The notes under the pieces were generated by a model, which was given only the letters and a program-made list of their open reading frames with translations, did not search any database and had not been told where the DNA came from. A program made the position numbers and the translations under genes. A stretch of DNA of 64,000 nt from Tunturibacter gelidoferens (lineage in GTDB: Bacteria; Acidobacteriota; Terriglobia; Terriglobales; Acidobacteriaceae): assembly GCF_040358255.1 (NCBI RefSeq), contig NZ_CP132938.1, positions 1,178,001 through 1,242,000 on the forward strand, given 5' to 3'. The number at the start of each line of letters is the position of its first letter. Within the stretch, counting starts at the first letter, position 1. Below, one piece after another: positions 28,731-38,660 of the stretch.

Positions 28731-28772
28731 TCCGCAATCCAACTTGGGGCAAATCGCGATAGGCTAAAGTCA

Positions 28773-30455
28773 ATGCTCTCAGTCGCCCTTCGCAACTCTT
28801 CTCTAAGCGTCTTGTTGTTAGGAATCGCCATCCCGATCTCTGCCCAGACGTCGCAGCCCACTGCCCCGGCCCCCCCGCCGCCTGCGATCAAAGAGCCTAC
28901 CCACGCCGATCTTTTGCGCGGATCCTACGGGCCGTATCGCGCCAACAACGATCTCCTCTTCTATCACCTCGACCTTCGCGTCAATCCCGAGAAGAAGTTC
29001 ATCAGCGGCAGCAATACGATCCGCTTCAAGATGCTCGCGGACGGCACACGCATACAGCTCGAGCTCTTCCCTACCCTGCAGATCGACAAGATCGAGATGG
29101 GCAAAACTTCGTTGAAGTATGCGCGCGACGGTGGCACCTTCTTCGTCGACTTCCCGAAACCTCTGCGTACCGGCCACACCTACTCCATCGACGTCCACTA
29201 TTCAGGAAGCCCCGTCGAGACTGGCCGCTTCGGATGCTTCACCTTCAAACAGGACACCTCCGGCCATCCCTGGATCAACACCGCCTGCGAAGAGACCGGC
29301 GCCAGCGTCTGGTGGCCGAACAAAGACCAGTGGCGCGACGAGCCCCAGGACGGAATGGAGATCAACATCGCCGTTCCGAACGGCCTCATGGATGTATCGA
29401 ACGGAAAGTTCATCGGCAAGAAGGATCTTGGCGACGGCTATACACGCTGGGACTGGAAGGTTCACTACTCCATCAACAACTACGACGTCGCTTTGAACAT
29501 CGGCAACTACGTTCACTTTGACGACAAGTTCGGCGATCTTCCTCTCGACTACTATGTTCTGCCCGAAGACCTCGACGGAGCGAAGCGTCAGTTCGCGCAG
29601 GTGCCGGGCATGATGAAGGCCTACTACCACTACTTCGGCGAGTATCCCTTCAAGAAGGATGGCTACAAACTCATCGAAGTTCCATACGCGGGTATGGAGC
29701 ATCAGAGCGCCGTCGCCTACGGCAACCACTTTCACAACGGCTATCTCGACCGCGACTGGACCGGCGTCGGTATCAGTCCGCGCTTCGACTTCATCATCAT
29801 TCACGAGAGTGGCCACGAGTGGTTCGGCAACGCCATCACCGCAGCCGACAAGTCCGATATGTGGATCCACGAAGGCTGGACCACCTACCTCGAGTGCCTC
29901 TACGTCGAGTACAACTACGGCCACGAAGACGAGGTGAAGTATGTCAACGCGCTGAAGAAGAAGGTGAAGAACGACCGTCCCATCATCACGGCACGCGGCA
30001 CCAACGCCGAGCCGCCGCAGGATCAATACTTCAAGGGCGCTCTCTTCATCAACACCCTGCGCAGTATCGTGGACGACGACGCCCGCTGGTTTGCGCTGAT
30101 CCACGACTTCTATCAGCACTTCGAATATCAGAACATCATGACGGAAGACGTCGAGCAGTACTTCAACCAGCAGACCGGGATGAACCTGACGCCCGTCTTC
30201 GATCAGTATCTGCGTCACACCGCGATCCCCGCGCTGGAGCTGAAGTTCGACGAGGCCGCAAGCACGGTCCAATACCGCTGGAAGGCAGACGAAAAAGCTT
30301 TTGCCATGCCAGTGCGCGTAGGCTTGAAGGGGCACTGGGAGACGATTCATCCCACAACGGAGTGGCAGACCATGAAGACGCCGCTCACCGAAGATCAGTT
30401 CGAGGTGGCGACCGATCTGTACTACATCACCGTAGATAAGCTAGCCAAACAGTAA
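28773..30455 (+). CDS. Secreted M1-family zinc metallopeptidase
   Basis: A 560-aa aminopeptidase-type gluzincin. A signal peptide (1-~26) is followed by a proline-rich stretch and an N-terminal beta domain. The catalytic domain has GMEHQSAVAYGN in place of the GAMEN exopeptidase loop and the zinc site HESGHEWFGN (His344) with the third ligand in WIHEGWTTYLE. It is shorter than full aminopeptidase N because the long C-terminal helical domain is absent. It would trim peptides in the periplasm or outside the cell. Confidence 0.9.
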   Translation: MLSVALRNSSLSVLLLGIAIPISAQTSQPTAPAPPPPAIKEPTHADLLRGSYGPYRANNDLLFYHLDLRVNPEKKFISGSNTIRFKMLADGTRIQLELFPTLQIDKIEMGKTSLKYARDGGTFFVDFPKPLRTGHTYSIDVHYSGSPVETGRFGCFTFKQDTSGHPWINTACEETGASVWWPNKDQWRDEPQDGMEINIAVPNGLMDVSNGKFIGKKDLGDGYTRWDWKVHYSINNYDVALNIGNYVHFDDKFGDLPLDYYVLPEDLDGAKRQFAQVPGMMKAYYHYFGEYPFKKDGYKLIEVPYAGMEHQSAVAYGNHFHNGYLDRDWTGVGISPRFDFIIIHESGHEWFGNAITAADKSDMWIHEGWTTYLECLYVEYNYGHEDEVKYVNALKKKVKNDRPIITARGTNAEPPQDQYFKGALFINTLRSIVDDDARWFALIHDFYQHFEYQNIMTEDVEQYFNQQTGMNLTPVFDQYLRHTAIPALELKFDEAASTVQYRWKADEKAFAMPVRVGLKGHWETIHPTTEWQTMKTPLTEDQFEVATDLYYITVDKLAKQ

Positions 30456-30556
30456 GGCGCATACTTAACAAGTGACGAGAGCAGTGCTAGACTTCGAGTT
30501 TTCCGCTGTAGTTGAGCCTCTTCAGCGATCGAACCGAGTGGAAAGAGAGACGTCAG

Positions 30557-31336
30557 ATGCATCCGGACCTTGAGAAACTAATCGTATTGCAGGCACACGA
30601 CGTAGAGGCCAAACGCCTCCGCGATGAGATGGTCGCGCTGCCGAAGCACGTGGCGGCGCTTGACGCGAAGGCAAAGGCGACACAAGGGCAACGCGCAGTT
30701 ATCGTTGACTTGATAGCCAAAGAAGAGGCACTGCGACGCCGGCAGGAGTCTGACGTCAAGGACCAGAAAGCCAAGATCGACCGCACGCGCAAGCACATGG
30801 ACCTGGCCACAACGACCGTGCAGGTAACCGCATTCGAGCACGAGATCGCCTTCGCTCAGGCGGAGATCAGCAAGCTCGAAGACGCTGAGATCGAAAGCAT
30901 GGAGCGCAGCGAAGGACTCGAGTCGCAGAAGAAGCTTGCCGACGAAGCCGTCACCGACGCGTCCGCCACTTTGGAGCGCGAGCGAATCCGAGCCACCGAC
31001 ACCATCGCCGCTGATAAGACGCTGCTGGCCGCGGTGGAGCAGAAACGCACCGCGGTTCGCGCAGAGGTCGGCGAGGCTGCACTCTCCACCTATGATCGCA
31101 TCGCAAAGGCGAAGGGAACCGCGGTAGCCGAGGCGCTCAACCAGAAGTGCATGGCCTGCCAGATGATGGTGAGGCCACAACGCTGGAACGACCTTCGCGA
31201 CCGCGGCAATGACGAGACCATGATGACCTGCGAGAGTTGCGGCCGCTTGCTCTACTACGATCCCGCGCGTGACGCTCCGCAGCGCAAGACGGTTCCGGTA
31301 GAGAGCATCGCGGCATCAATCATTCGATCCCTCTAA
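30557..31336 (+). CDS. Coiled-coil protein with C4-type zinc ribbon (zf-RING_7/CT398-like)
   Basis: A 259-aa cytoplasmic protein. Residues ~1-180 form a long antiparallel coiled coil; the C-terminus has two CxxC knuckles (CMACQMMV and CESCGRLLYY) of the C4 zinc ribbon found in CT398/FlgZ-like proteins. These are thought to be scaffolds or adaptors for RNA polymerase, secretion or other complexes; no single function is proven. The ATG at 30557 is the first Met of the conserved MHPDLEKLIVLQ opening. It is followed 39 bp later by a 5'-nucleotidase gene. Confidence 0.8.
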   Translation: MHPDLEKLIVLQAHDVEAKRLRDEMVALPKHVAALDAKAKATQGQRAVIVDLIAKEEALRRRQESDVKDQKAKIDRTRKHMDLATTTVQVTAFEHEIAFAQAEISKLEDAEIESMERSEGLESQKKLADEAVTDASATLERERIRATDTIAADKTLLAAVEQKRTAVRAEVGEAALSTYDRIAKAKGTAVAEALNQKCMACQMMVRPQRWNDLRDRGNDETMMTCESCGRLLYYDPARDAPQRKTVPVESIAASIIRSL

Positions 31337-31375
31337 AATCAGCAAACACGATTCAGCAAGGGCCAGCGTGAGATC

Positions 31376-31903
31376 TTGAAGAGAATTTGCATAGACATGG
31401 ACGAGGTGATGGCCGATGCGCTCGGTGAGCATCTCCTCCGCTACAACCAGCACTTCAGCGAAAACGTTACGCTCAAAGACCTGCAGGGCAAGTGGCTTTG
31501 GGATGTGGTATCGGTAGACCGCCATGCCGTGCTCGACGCCTATCTGCGTTCGGAGGACTTCTTCGAAGTGCTGTCCGTCATGCCGGAGTCGCAGCGTGTG
31601 CTGCAGCGGCTGCACATGAACTACGAAGTCTTTATCGCGACCGCGGCGATGGAAGTTCCAACCTCTTTCCAGGCGAAGTATCGCTGGCTAGCGAAGCACT
31701 TCCCGTTTATCCCGGCATCCCACATCGTTTATTGCGGCGACAAAAGCATTCTGCGCGCAGACTATCTCATCGACGACAACCCGCGGCAGTTGCGACGGTT
31801 CATGGGCGAAGGTATCCTCTACAGCTCGCCCCACAACGCCGGTGTCACGGGCTATAAACGCGTCAATGACTGGCTCGACGTGGAGAAGCTGTTTCTCGGC
31901 TGA
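31376..31903 (+). CDS. 5'(3')-deoxyribonucleotidase (NT5C/HAD family)
   Basis: A 175-aa HAD-superfamily phosphatase. Motif I is CIDMDEVMAD (nucleophile Asp and acid/base Asp), motif II is the Thr in FIATAAM, and the acidic motif is DYLIDDNPRQL; the fold and length match the NT5C group that dephosphorylates deoxynucleoside monophosphates. The start codon is TTG, chosen because motif I begins four residues later, as in relatives. It is probably cotranscribed with the zinc-ribbon coiled-coil gene and converges with a DUF2251-like gene 15 bp downstream. Confidence 0.85.
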   Translation: MKRICIDMDEVMADALGEHLLRYNQHFSENVTLKDLQGKWLWDVVSVDRHAVLDAYLRSEDFFEVLSVMPESQRVLQRLHMNYEVFIATAAMEVPTSFQAKYRWLAKHFPFIPASHIVYCGDKSILRADYLIDDNPRQLRRFMGEGILYSSPHNAGVTGYKRVNDWLDVEKLFLG

Positions 31904-31918
31904 CCTTGAGCCGCTTCG

Positions 31919-32365
31919 TCAGGCGTAGAGGTTCGACTCAAAACGTTGCAATGCAGCATCGGACCACGCATGGCTCGACTTGCGCCACGTATCCCCCTGC
32001 TCCGACATGAAGTTTGGAAAGTCCATGCGACAGTATCCGCAGCGCGCCTGAAAGTCATAAAGTGCCTGCGCGGTCCCATCAAGATAAAGCACCGCCTGCA
32101 GACCATCGCGCGACCACTCCACCGAGGCGATGCGCTGTGGCTCAGGACGCTGGAGCTCGACGTCGCTCTTGGCCAGCGCGGCTACGTTGTAGATCAGCAT
32201 TGCATCCATAATGCTGTGTTCATGCACCTCCTGCGAGCGATCGCAGGCATAGAAGTATCCCGCGACGCCTTCATCCTCAAAGACCACGGTCCAAGGGACG
32301 ATCGACGAATTGACAGAAAGAAACGCACGGCCAGGAGTAAAAGAAAGCGACTGCATATCTCTCAC
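31919..32365 (-). CDS. DUF2251-like small protein
   Basis: A 148-aa cytoplasmic protein. The central VVFEDEGVAGYFYACDRS resembles the DUF2251 signature as I recall it. There is a conserved-looking RCGYCRMDFPNF with two cysteines two residues apart, and a tryptophan-rich C-terminus. No membrane segment or signal is seen. Function is unknown. The gene lies alone on the minus strand, between a nucleotidase and a membrane protein gene. The internal ATG at 32356 is an alternative start. Confidence 0.6.
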   Translation of the reverse strand: MRDMQSLSFTPGRAFLSVNSSIVPWTVVFEDEGVAGYFYACDRSQEVHEHSIMDAMLIYNVAALAKSDVELQRPEPQRIASVEWSRDGLQAVLYLDGTAQALYDFQARCGYCRMDFPNFMSEQGDTWRKSSHAWSDAALQRFESNLYA

Positions 32366-32497
32366 GATACACTCGATGAGGCGGCTGCTGAAACGTCTCC
32401 GGCAGTGCTAGCTGCGCAGCAAATTGCTCGCCAGTGCACCCGGACAGCCCGATCGGAAATCAGACTTGAGGAAAGATAAAGGCCGGCCTACTTCAGA

Positions 32498-33706
32498 ATG
32501 GGAATGAAGCTCCCCCGCATTAAGTTCGGACGACCGCAGCAGTGGGCTGCGCTGCTGTTACTAGTCTTTCTGGCCGAGTGCCTCTGGGTCGTGGGCCGGC
32601 AGCAGCTCTCCCAACAGGACTACCGCTACGCGGAGTGCGGGCGCGAGATGTGGGAGCGGCCTTCGCCTTTGGCCGGTTACTTCACCACCTGCGGCAATCT
32701 CAACGGAGACGGTACCTTTGCGTATCGCGTCGCTGGGCTACCTCTTACCGTGCAGCGTCTGGCCATGCTCGGTGCGGACAAGCTTCGCAAACCGGAGAAC
32801 CGCCTCTACGCGCAGAGCTCGCTGAACGGCTCAACGTGGGAGGCGCGGCACGAGCTCTTCAGCGTCAAATATCTCCTCCACCTGCCCTTCATCTTCTTCG
32901 CGATCTGGCTTGGCGGCGGTCTGTGGTGGGTCTGTCGGCGGCTCTTCGGAAATGAAGGCGGATTCTTTGCGCTGGGACTCTACTGCTTTTGTCCCGCCAT
33001 CGTCCGGTCCGCCGTAACCCCAAATAACGAAGTGCTGGCGATGTGGGGACTCTACGGGCTCGTCTACACCGCCATGGGAGTCGCCCACGCGATGCAAGGG
33101 CCGCGAAGCAAGTGGCGGCCGCGAATCGCATTGCTCACCCTCGCACTGGGACTTACAGCGGCCGCGCATCTACTCGCTGCAATCATCGGCTTCGCGATGG
33201 CAGTCGTGTGGATGATGTATCTCGCGCAGCGTCGCCGCAGCTATGTCATGCAGATCCTCGTCTTCTCTGCGATCGGCGCCCTGGCGATTCTTTTCGCGTC
33301 TTACGCCTTCCGTCCAGCGCCATTCAGCTACGTCTTCACCGGCGGCGGCGCACGTTTCTGGTTTGCGCTCGATGGAGCAAAACGCTTCTTCCTGAGCACG
33401 GCGAATGCACCCATCATAGTAGCGACGCTTGTATCGCTCCTGCTCTACATTTCAACCCGCCGCTGCCGCTACTTTGGCAACACCGCGCCGCTCGTCATGG
33501 TTCTCCTGTTGTTTCCGCTAGTAACGACGCAGACTATATCGCAACCATGGCTGTGGGCACTCCCATTCCTCTTCACCTTTGTCGGCGGAGTCTTCGCAGA
33601 TGTCCTGGAGATGCGTCAACGGAAGATGTTTCTAGCTCTGTCAGGGGCAATCCTTCTCATGCAATTCATTCTCTGTCTGTCGCTGTTACCGGAAATCGCA
33701 CGTTAG
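32498..33706 (+). CDS. Polytopic membrane protein, GT-C-like
   Basis: A 402-aa protein with an N-terminal TM helix, a ~90-residue extracytoplasmic loop rich in Arg and Cys (RYAECGREMWERPSPLAGYF), and about eight more TM helices. The topology resembles GT39-like glycosyltransferases, but the acidic pair normally found after TM1 (here QQDYRYAECGRE) is only partly recognisable. The family is uncertain. It is monocistronic by spacing. Confidence 0.55.
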   Translation: MGMKLPRIKFGRPQQWAALLLLVFLAECLWVVGRQQLSQQDYRYAECGREMWERPSPLAGYFTTCGNLNGDGTFAYRVAGLPLTVQRLAMLGADKLRKPENRLYAQSSLNGSTWEARHELFSVKYLLHLPFIFFAIWLGGGLWWVCRRLFGNEGGFFALGLYCFCPAIVRSAVTPNNEVLAMWGLYGLVYTAMGVAHAMQGPRSKWRPRIALLTLALGLTAAAHLLAAIIGFAMAVVWMMYLAQRRRSYVMQILVFSAIGALAILFASYAFRPAPFSYVFTGGGARFWFALDGAKRFFLSTANAPIIVATLVSLLLYISTRRCRYFGNTAPLVMVLLLFPLVTTQTISQPWLWALPFLFTFVGGVFADVLEMRQRKMFLALSGAILLMQFILCLSLLPEIAR

Positions 33707-33833
33707 ACCTCTCCCCGTAGCGAGGGCCGCCTGTATCCCGATTCGCTACTGGTTAGCCGGCTGATTTGCGCGAAATTCTCTGCAGATACTGCATAATAGG
33801 TCCGCACCCTCATAAATTGTCGCGTCCTGAAGG

Positions 33834-35606
33834 ATGGTCTTGTCCGTAATGATGAAAGTCTCTCTTCGCTCCGCCTGTACCGCATCGGCCCTTACTGTTT
33901 TGCTGCTGGTCGGCGGATGCCATCGCCACCGTAAGTCGAAGTCTCAACCCAACACGACGGCGTACGCGGATAAGCTGCACGAGCTCGTCGAGAAAAAAGC
34001 GCTGCCGCCCGAGAAGGTAGACACCACCAAAGTCCCCAATCTCCGCTGGCCAAACTTCTCCGACTACGAATCCATCATCAAGACCTTCTACGACGATCGC
34101 AACTACGAGGTCGCGTGGACCCGCGACGGCGCGCCGACCACCTCCGCAAAGGGTTTCATCCAGGCATTTCAGGACGCCGCAGCGAAGGGCCTCATCCCCG
34201 AGGACTATGATGCGCCGCGCTGGGCCGACCGCGTGCAGGCTCTAAATAGTAAATCCGAGGACGCCATCTCGCTCTTCGACGTGGCGATGACTGTCAACGT
34301 CATGCGTTACATCTCCGATCTGCGCATAGGCCGCGTCAACCCATCGCATTTCAACTTCGAGATTCCCGTCCAGGACAAGAAGTACGACCTCGCCGAGTTC
34401 GTCTCCGACAACGCTGTAGACGCTGCCGACGTGCCGAAGCTTATCGCTGGCGTCGAACCTGGCTCCGAAGAGTACCGCCAGACCGAAGCAGCCCTGGCAC
34501 ACTACATGGATCTCGCGAAGCGACAAGGCCAGACGCAGGCAGAGCCACTGCCCACAGTGCCAAAGGCGATCTCAACGGGTGGCGCCTATCCCGCGCTACC
34601 CGCCCTGCTCGCCAGGCTCCAGCTCGAAGGCGACGCCGAATCCAACGCCACCCTCGCGTCTCCCGCCACCTTCGACGCCACTCTCTCCGACGCAGTCAAG
34701 CACTATCAGCATCGCCACGGCTTCACCGAAGACGGCAAGCTCACGCCGCAGACCATCAAATCTCTCAACGTCCCCATGGACCTCCGCGTAGCCCAGTTGC
34801 AGGACTCCCTCGAGCGCTGGCGTTGGCTCCCCGAGCCCTACCTGCACGCCCGCCTGATGGTGAACCTGCCGGAGTTCGTTCTGCGCGGCTATGACCCCGA
34901 CCACAAGCTCGACTTCACCATGCGCGTCGTCGTAGGCAAAGTAATGGGCCAGCACGAAACCCCTGTCTTCACACACATGATGAAGTACCTCGTCTTCCGC
35001 CCCTACTGGAGCGTTCCGGTCGACATCGCCCGCAAGGAGCTGGTACCGCACATCGAATCCAACCACGGCTATCTCACCAGCAAGAACTTCGAGGTCACCA
35101 ACAACAAGGGCGTCATTCAAACCGACTACACCGCCCACCAGGTGGCGCAAGGAGCCGTGATGGTGCGCGAAAAGCCCGGCCCCAAGAACTCGCTCGGTCT
35201 GGTCAAGTTCATCTTCCCCAACCAGTACGACATCTACCTCCACTCCACGCCGGCCGTCTCGCTCTTCGAGCAGACTCGCCGCGACTTCAGCCACGGATGC
35301 ATCCGCGTCCAGAAACCTGCCGACCTCGCCGCCTGGATCCTCCAGGGCCAGGGTGACTGGGATCTCGACAAGGTGAACGAAGCCATGAACAGCGGCCCGG
35401 ACAACAAAACCGTCAGCCTCAAAACTCCTCTGCCCATCGTCATCTTCTATCTCACCGCCATCGTCGAAGACGGCGGCGAAGTCCACTTCTTCGACGACAT
35501 CTACGGCTACGACTCAGAGATGCAGAAGGTCTTCTCCAAAGGGCCGCCCTATCCGATCAAGCCTGAACCCATCGTGCCCAAAACCAAGGAGGGCGACACG
35601 GTCTAG
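33834..35606 (+). CDS. L,D-transpeptidase lipoprotein (YcbB/LdtD-like)
   Basis: A 590-aa peptidoglycan cross-linking enzyme. The N-terminus has a lipobox (LLLVGGC) followed by basic residues, so it is likely a lipoprotein. A helical scaffold domain is followed by a peptidoglycan-binding segment (AVKHYQHRHGFTEDGKLTPQ) and an L,D-transpeptidase (YkuD) domain with the catalytic HSTP...SHGCIRV (Cys489). The layout equals that of the YcbB/LdtD group, which makes 3-3 cross-links and helps beta-lactam tolerance. The ATG at 33849 or 33852 may be the true start, because the signal peptide begins there. Confidence 0.88.
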   Translation: MVLSVMMKVSLRSACTASALTVLLLVGGCHRHRKSKSQPNTTAYADKLHELVEKKALPPEKVDTTKVPNLRWPNFSDYESIIKTFYDDRNYEVAWTRDGAPTTSAKGFIQAFQDAAAKGLIPEDYDAPRWADRVQALNSKSEDAISLFDVAMTVNVMRYISDLRIGRVNPSHFNFEIPVQDKKYDLAEFVSDNAVDAADVPKLIAGVEPGSEEYRQTEAALAHYMDLAKRQGQTQAEPLPTVPKAISTGGAYPALPALLARLQLEGDAESNATLASPATFDATLSDAVKHYQHRHGFTEDGKLTPQTIKSLNVPMDLRVAQLQDSLERWRWLPEPYLHARLMVNLPEFVLRGYDPDHKLDFTMRVVVGKVMGQHETPVFTHMMKYLVFRPYWSVPVDIARKELVPHIESNHGYLTSKNFEVTNNKGVIQTDYTAHQVAQGAVMVREKPGPKNSLGLVKFIFPNQYDIYLHSTPAVSLFEQTRRDFSHGCIRVQKPADLAAWILQGQGDWDLDKVNEAMNSGPDNKTVSLKTPLPIVIFYLTAIVEDGGEVHFFDDIYGYDSEMQKVFSKGPPYPIKPEPIVPKTKEGDTV

Positions 35607-35646
35607 CGCCGTGTAAACTGCTGTCCTGAAAACAGGGAGAGAACGC

Positions 35647-36282
35647 ATGCCAGCGGCAAACTTCAACGCCAGAGTAGACATGTACATCGCGAAGTCCAAA
35701 CCCTTCGCGCAACCAATCCTCGAGCATCTCCGCGAGCTCATTCATAAAAGCTGTCCACGCGTCGAAGAGACCATCAAGTGGAGCATGCCGTTCTTCGAGT
35801 ACGGCGGCGTCATCCTCGGCAACATGGCAGCATTCAAAGAGCATTGCAGCTTCGGTTTCTGGGGCAAAGAGATCGGCGCCGTGTTGACCGAGGCCGGCAT
35901 CGTCCAGCGCGGCGGCATGGGCACGCTCGGCCGCATCACCAGCATCAAAGACCTCCCCTCCGATAAACAGATGCTCTCCCTCATCCGGCAGGCCACAGCC
36001 TTCATCGACCGCGGCGAGTACACCAGCCCCATGGCAGCCAGGGGCAAAGTCGTAAAAGCTCCAAAGCCCGCAGTCGAAACACCCGAGGAGCTCACCGCCG
36101 CCTTGAAGAAGAACAAGAAAGCCGCCTCAGTCTTCGCCGCCTTCAGCCCAAGCTGCAAACGCGAGTACACCGACTGGATCGCCGACGCCAAGCGTCCCGA
36201 GACACGCGAAAAGCGCGTCGCAACCGCAGTCGAATGGATCGCCGAAGGGAAGCAGCGCAACTGGAAGTATCAGAACTGCTAA
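35647..36282 (+). CDS. YdeI/OmpD-associated family protein (DUF1801)
   Basis: A 211-aa cytoplasmic protein. The N-terminal DUF1801 domain has HLRELIHKSCPRVEETIKW and SMPFFEYGG; the C-terminus has the YdeI/OmdA motif FAAFSPSCKREYTDWIADAK with a following Arg/Lys helix. Such proteins are linked in the literature to bacteriocin or cationic-peptide tolerance, but the mechanism is not settled. A strong GGGAGAG is located 5 nt before the ATG. Confidence 0.82.
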   Translation: MPAANFNARVDMYIAKSKPFAQPILEHLRELIHKSCPRVEETIKWSMPFFEYGGVILGNMAAFKEHCSFGFWGKEIGAVLTEAGIVQRGGMGTLGRITSIKDLPSDKQMLSLIRQATAFIDRGEYTSPMAARGKVVKAPKPAVETPEELTAALKKNKKAASVFAAFSPSCKREYTDWIADAKRPETREKRVATAVEWIAEGKQRNWKYQNC

Positions 36283-36397
36283 GGACCTTCGCACAAAGAT
36301 TCGCCTCATCGCTTACGATCACTGCCGCACCGAACGCTACTTCATCCATAAAAAATTTTCAGGGTGTATCCCTCCACGACGCTATAGACTTGCAGCG

Positions 36398-37555
36398 ATG
36401 TCTTCTCTGCCCAGGCCAGCAATCACGAACGAGGATCGAGTGCACCCCGCTGTTCCGAGAAGCGCATCCCTCGACCCCGCTCTCTTCCGGCGAAGACTGA
36501 TGAGCTGGTACCGGACCCACGCACGCGAGCTTCCATGGCGCCACGTCAGCGATCCTTATCGGACTTGGCTCTCCGAGGTCATGCTGCAGCAGACGCGTGT
36601 AGCCGCTGTCATCGATCACTATAAGAGCTTTCTCCGGCGTTTCCCTACTATCCTTGCTCTCGCGCTCGCGCCTGAGGCCGAAGTTCTCGCCATGTGGTCG
36701 GGCCTCGGCTACTACCGTCGTGCGCGCATGCTGCACAAGGCCGCGCAGTTTCTCACCGAGGAGCGCGGCGGCATCCTGCCCAGCACTGCCGCGGAGCTGC
36801 GCACCCTACCTGGCATCGGCGAGTACACCAGCGCCGCCATCGCCAGCATCGCCTTTGGAGAAAGTATCGCCGTCGTCGACGGAAACGTGGAGCGAGTGTT
36901 GTTGCGCCTCACCGGACGGCCAGAGCAAAGAGACGCCGCCGGTCGAGCCTTCGTCCAGAAACAGGCGTCTGCCCTTGTACCAAACCGGCGCATCGGCGAA
37001 CAAACCAACGCCGCCGGCGATCACAACCAGGCCATGATGGAACTCGGCGCGACCATCTGTCTGCCCAAGGCTCCCCTCTGTCTCAATTGCCCTGTGTACG
37101 CAATGTGCAAAACTCGCGGCGAACACCTTACGCCGCCGCGTGTCGCGCAGCTCAGCCGCCCCGCCGCGTACCTGCTCAGCCTGCGAAAGCGCGGCACCCT
37201 CACCGAAGTTCTCCTGCAGCTTCGCGCCGAAGACGCCAGCCTGATGCCGAACATGTACGAGCTGCCACCGCTGCCGCAGGACGCAGTCCAGGGCCGAGAA
37301 CCCATGCTGCGTATCCGGCACTCCATCACAACCACGAACTATTACGTGCAGGTCTACGCTGCCAGCGGACCGCAGGATCGTGGACTTCGCCGGGCTGTTC
37401 CGGCTGCAAAGAGTGATCTGCACTGGGTCCTGACCAGCAGGCTGAACTCAAAGCCCTTGACTGGGTTGACGCGCAAAGTCCTTCAGCGTCTCGACGTCAT
37501 GAAAGTAAATCTACCGAAGCTGCCGGGAGTGAAAACCTTCTCGCCCCCACGCTGA
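36398..37555 (+). CDS. mutY: A/G-specific adenine DNA glycosylase MutY
   Basis: A 385-aa base-excision repair enzyme that removes adenine opposite 8-oxoguanine. Seen are the catalytic Glu in LSEVMLQQTRV (E60), the helix-hairpin-helix LPGIGEYTSAAIASIAFG, the catalytic Asp in AVVDGNVERVL (D161), and the [4Fe-4S] cysteines C-x6-C-x2-C-x5-C in CLPKAPLCLNCPVYAMC. A C-terminal NUDIX-like 8-oxoG-recognition domain follows (LLSLRKRGTLTEVLLQ). About 25 extra N-terminal residues precede the domain. It converges with a regulator gene 44 bp away. Confidence 0.95.
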   Translation: MSSLPRPAITNEDRVHPAVPRSASLDPALFRRRLMSWYRTHARELPWRHVSDPYRTWLSEVMLQQTRVAAVIDHYKSFLRRFPTILALALAPEAEVLAMWSGLGYYRRARMLHKAAQFLTEERGGILPSTAAELRTLPGIGEYTSAAIASIAFGESIAVVDGNVERVLLRLTGRPEQRDAAGRAFVQKQASALVPNRRIGEQTNAAGDHNQAMMELGATICLPKAPLCLNCPVYAMCKTRGEHLTPPRVAQLSRPAAYLLSLRKRGTLTEVLLQLRAEDASLMPNMYELPPLPQDAVQGREPMLRIRHSITTTNYYVQVYAASGPQDRGLRRAVPAAKSDLHWVLTSRLNSKPLTGLTRKVLQRLDVMKVNLPKLPGVKTFSPPR

Positions 37556-37599
37556 GAAGCCTCACTCGCAAAAGCTTTGCCGGTATAGGGTCGTCCGAA

Positions 37600-38427
37600 C
37601 TACTGCATCTGCGAAGACATCTTCTTGGCAGCAGGAGTCTGCGGCAGAATCGAGCCCGGAATGCCGCGCACCTTCCCGTTGGTCGTATTCGACGACCGCG
37701 TGCCACTCCCGAGCTGCAGCAACAACGGATGCTGCAACGTTACGATCACGGCTGTGGCGGCCGTCTTGCCGGTGCACATGTAGCTGTGGATCGTGTTCGC
37801 GTCGAAGTAGATCGCATCGCCCGCCCCTACATGGTGAACCGTCTCGCCATGCCGCACATCGAGTGTTCCCGAGAGCAAATAGAGAAACTCGCACCCGACG
37901 TGCTGGTGAGCGCGCGGCGAACGGCCCTCTTTCTCCGGCAGAAACTCCGCGAAGTAAGGATCGAGTTGACGGTCGGGAACCAGGTATCCCAGGCTCTCGA
38001 AGAAGTAGGCAGGGTCGTCAGCCCCGGTCTGCGGCAGGCGCACACGCTCATCGCGGCGATGCACCCGGAACAGGGTCTGGGGCTCCGGATCGAAGAAATA
38101 ACTCAGGTCTTTCGAGAACACCATCGAAATCCGCGCCAGGTTCCGCAGCGTCGGCACCACGCGCCCCGTCTCCAGTTGCGACAGAAAGCTCGCCGACAGT
38201 CCGGTATGGCGACCCAGCTCCACCAGGCCCATCGACTTCTTCAGTCGCAGGTGTTTGATCCGTTCCCCAATGCGCTTTTCAGCGATGAACGACTCAGCCG
38301 CCTCCCCGTCGACCTGGAGGTGCCGGACGTTTACCGCCGAATTTGCTTCGCCGCCGGGGACGAAGCTATCGGTTTGAACTGAGATCTCAGCAGTGGCAAG
38401 AGTAGGGGAAGAGATTGTTTTGCTCAT
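37600..38427 (-). CDS. XRE-family regulator with cupin sensor domain
   Basis: A 275-aa regulator. After ~50 disordered residues comes an XRE helix-turn-helix (IGERIKHLRLKKSMGLVELG, then HTGLSASFLSQLETGR). The C-terminal half is a cupin with the motif-1 pattern HVGCEFLYLLSGTLDVRHG and motif 2 DAIYFDANTIHSY. Proteins of this layout (PuuR/MmsR-like) repress or activate catabolic genes in response to a small molecule bound by the cupin. It is divergent from the FnIII lipoprotein gene with 233 bp between; no evident catabolic operon is adjacent. Confidence 0.88.
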   Translation of the reverse strand: MSKTISSPTLATAEISVQTDSFVPGGEANSAVNVRHLQVDGEAAESFIAEKRIGERIKHLRLKKSMGLVELGRHTGLSASFLSQLETGRVVPTLRNLARISMVFSKDLSYFFDPEPQTLFRVHRRDERVRLPQTGADDPAYFFESLGYLVPDRQLDPYFAEFLPEKEGRSPRAHQHVGCEFLYLLSGTLDVRHGETVHHVGAGDAIYFDANTIHSYMCTGKTAATAVIVTLQHPLLLQLGSGTRSSNTTNGKVRGIPGSILPQTPAAKKMSSQMQ

Positions 38428-38660
38428 AAGATTTATTCGCTACACCAACAGACGTTGAAACCCGATCAAAAGATGTACGGATTAGCTCGCTTTTTGGATT
38501 GGATGCGAAATTTTTACCTGCACACATCCCCTCTTCGCAAAAAGATCTTCGGCCAGAAGATTTCGCGTTCGTCATCTCGATCTCGGCGGTCTTCCTGACC
38601 GCACCGTGCAGGTCCGGACCCCAGGTTCTCTAACTCTCTGGCCTATGATGGTCACAGACC

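Noticed and set aside
28818..30350. Long antisense frames (126 and 382 codons) over the M1 peptidase gene
   Set aside because: They mirror the strong third-position bias of the real gene; Val/Asp/Glu-rich with no domain.
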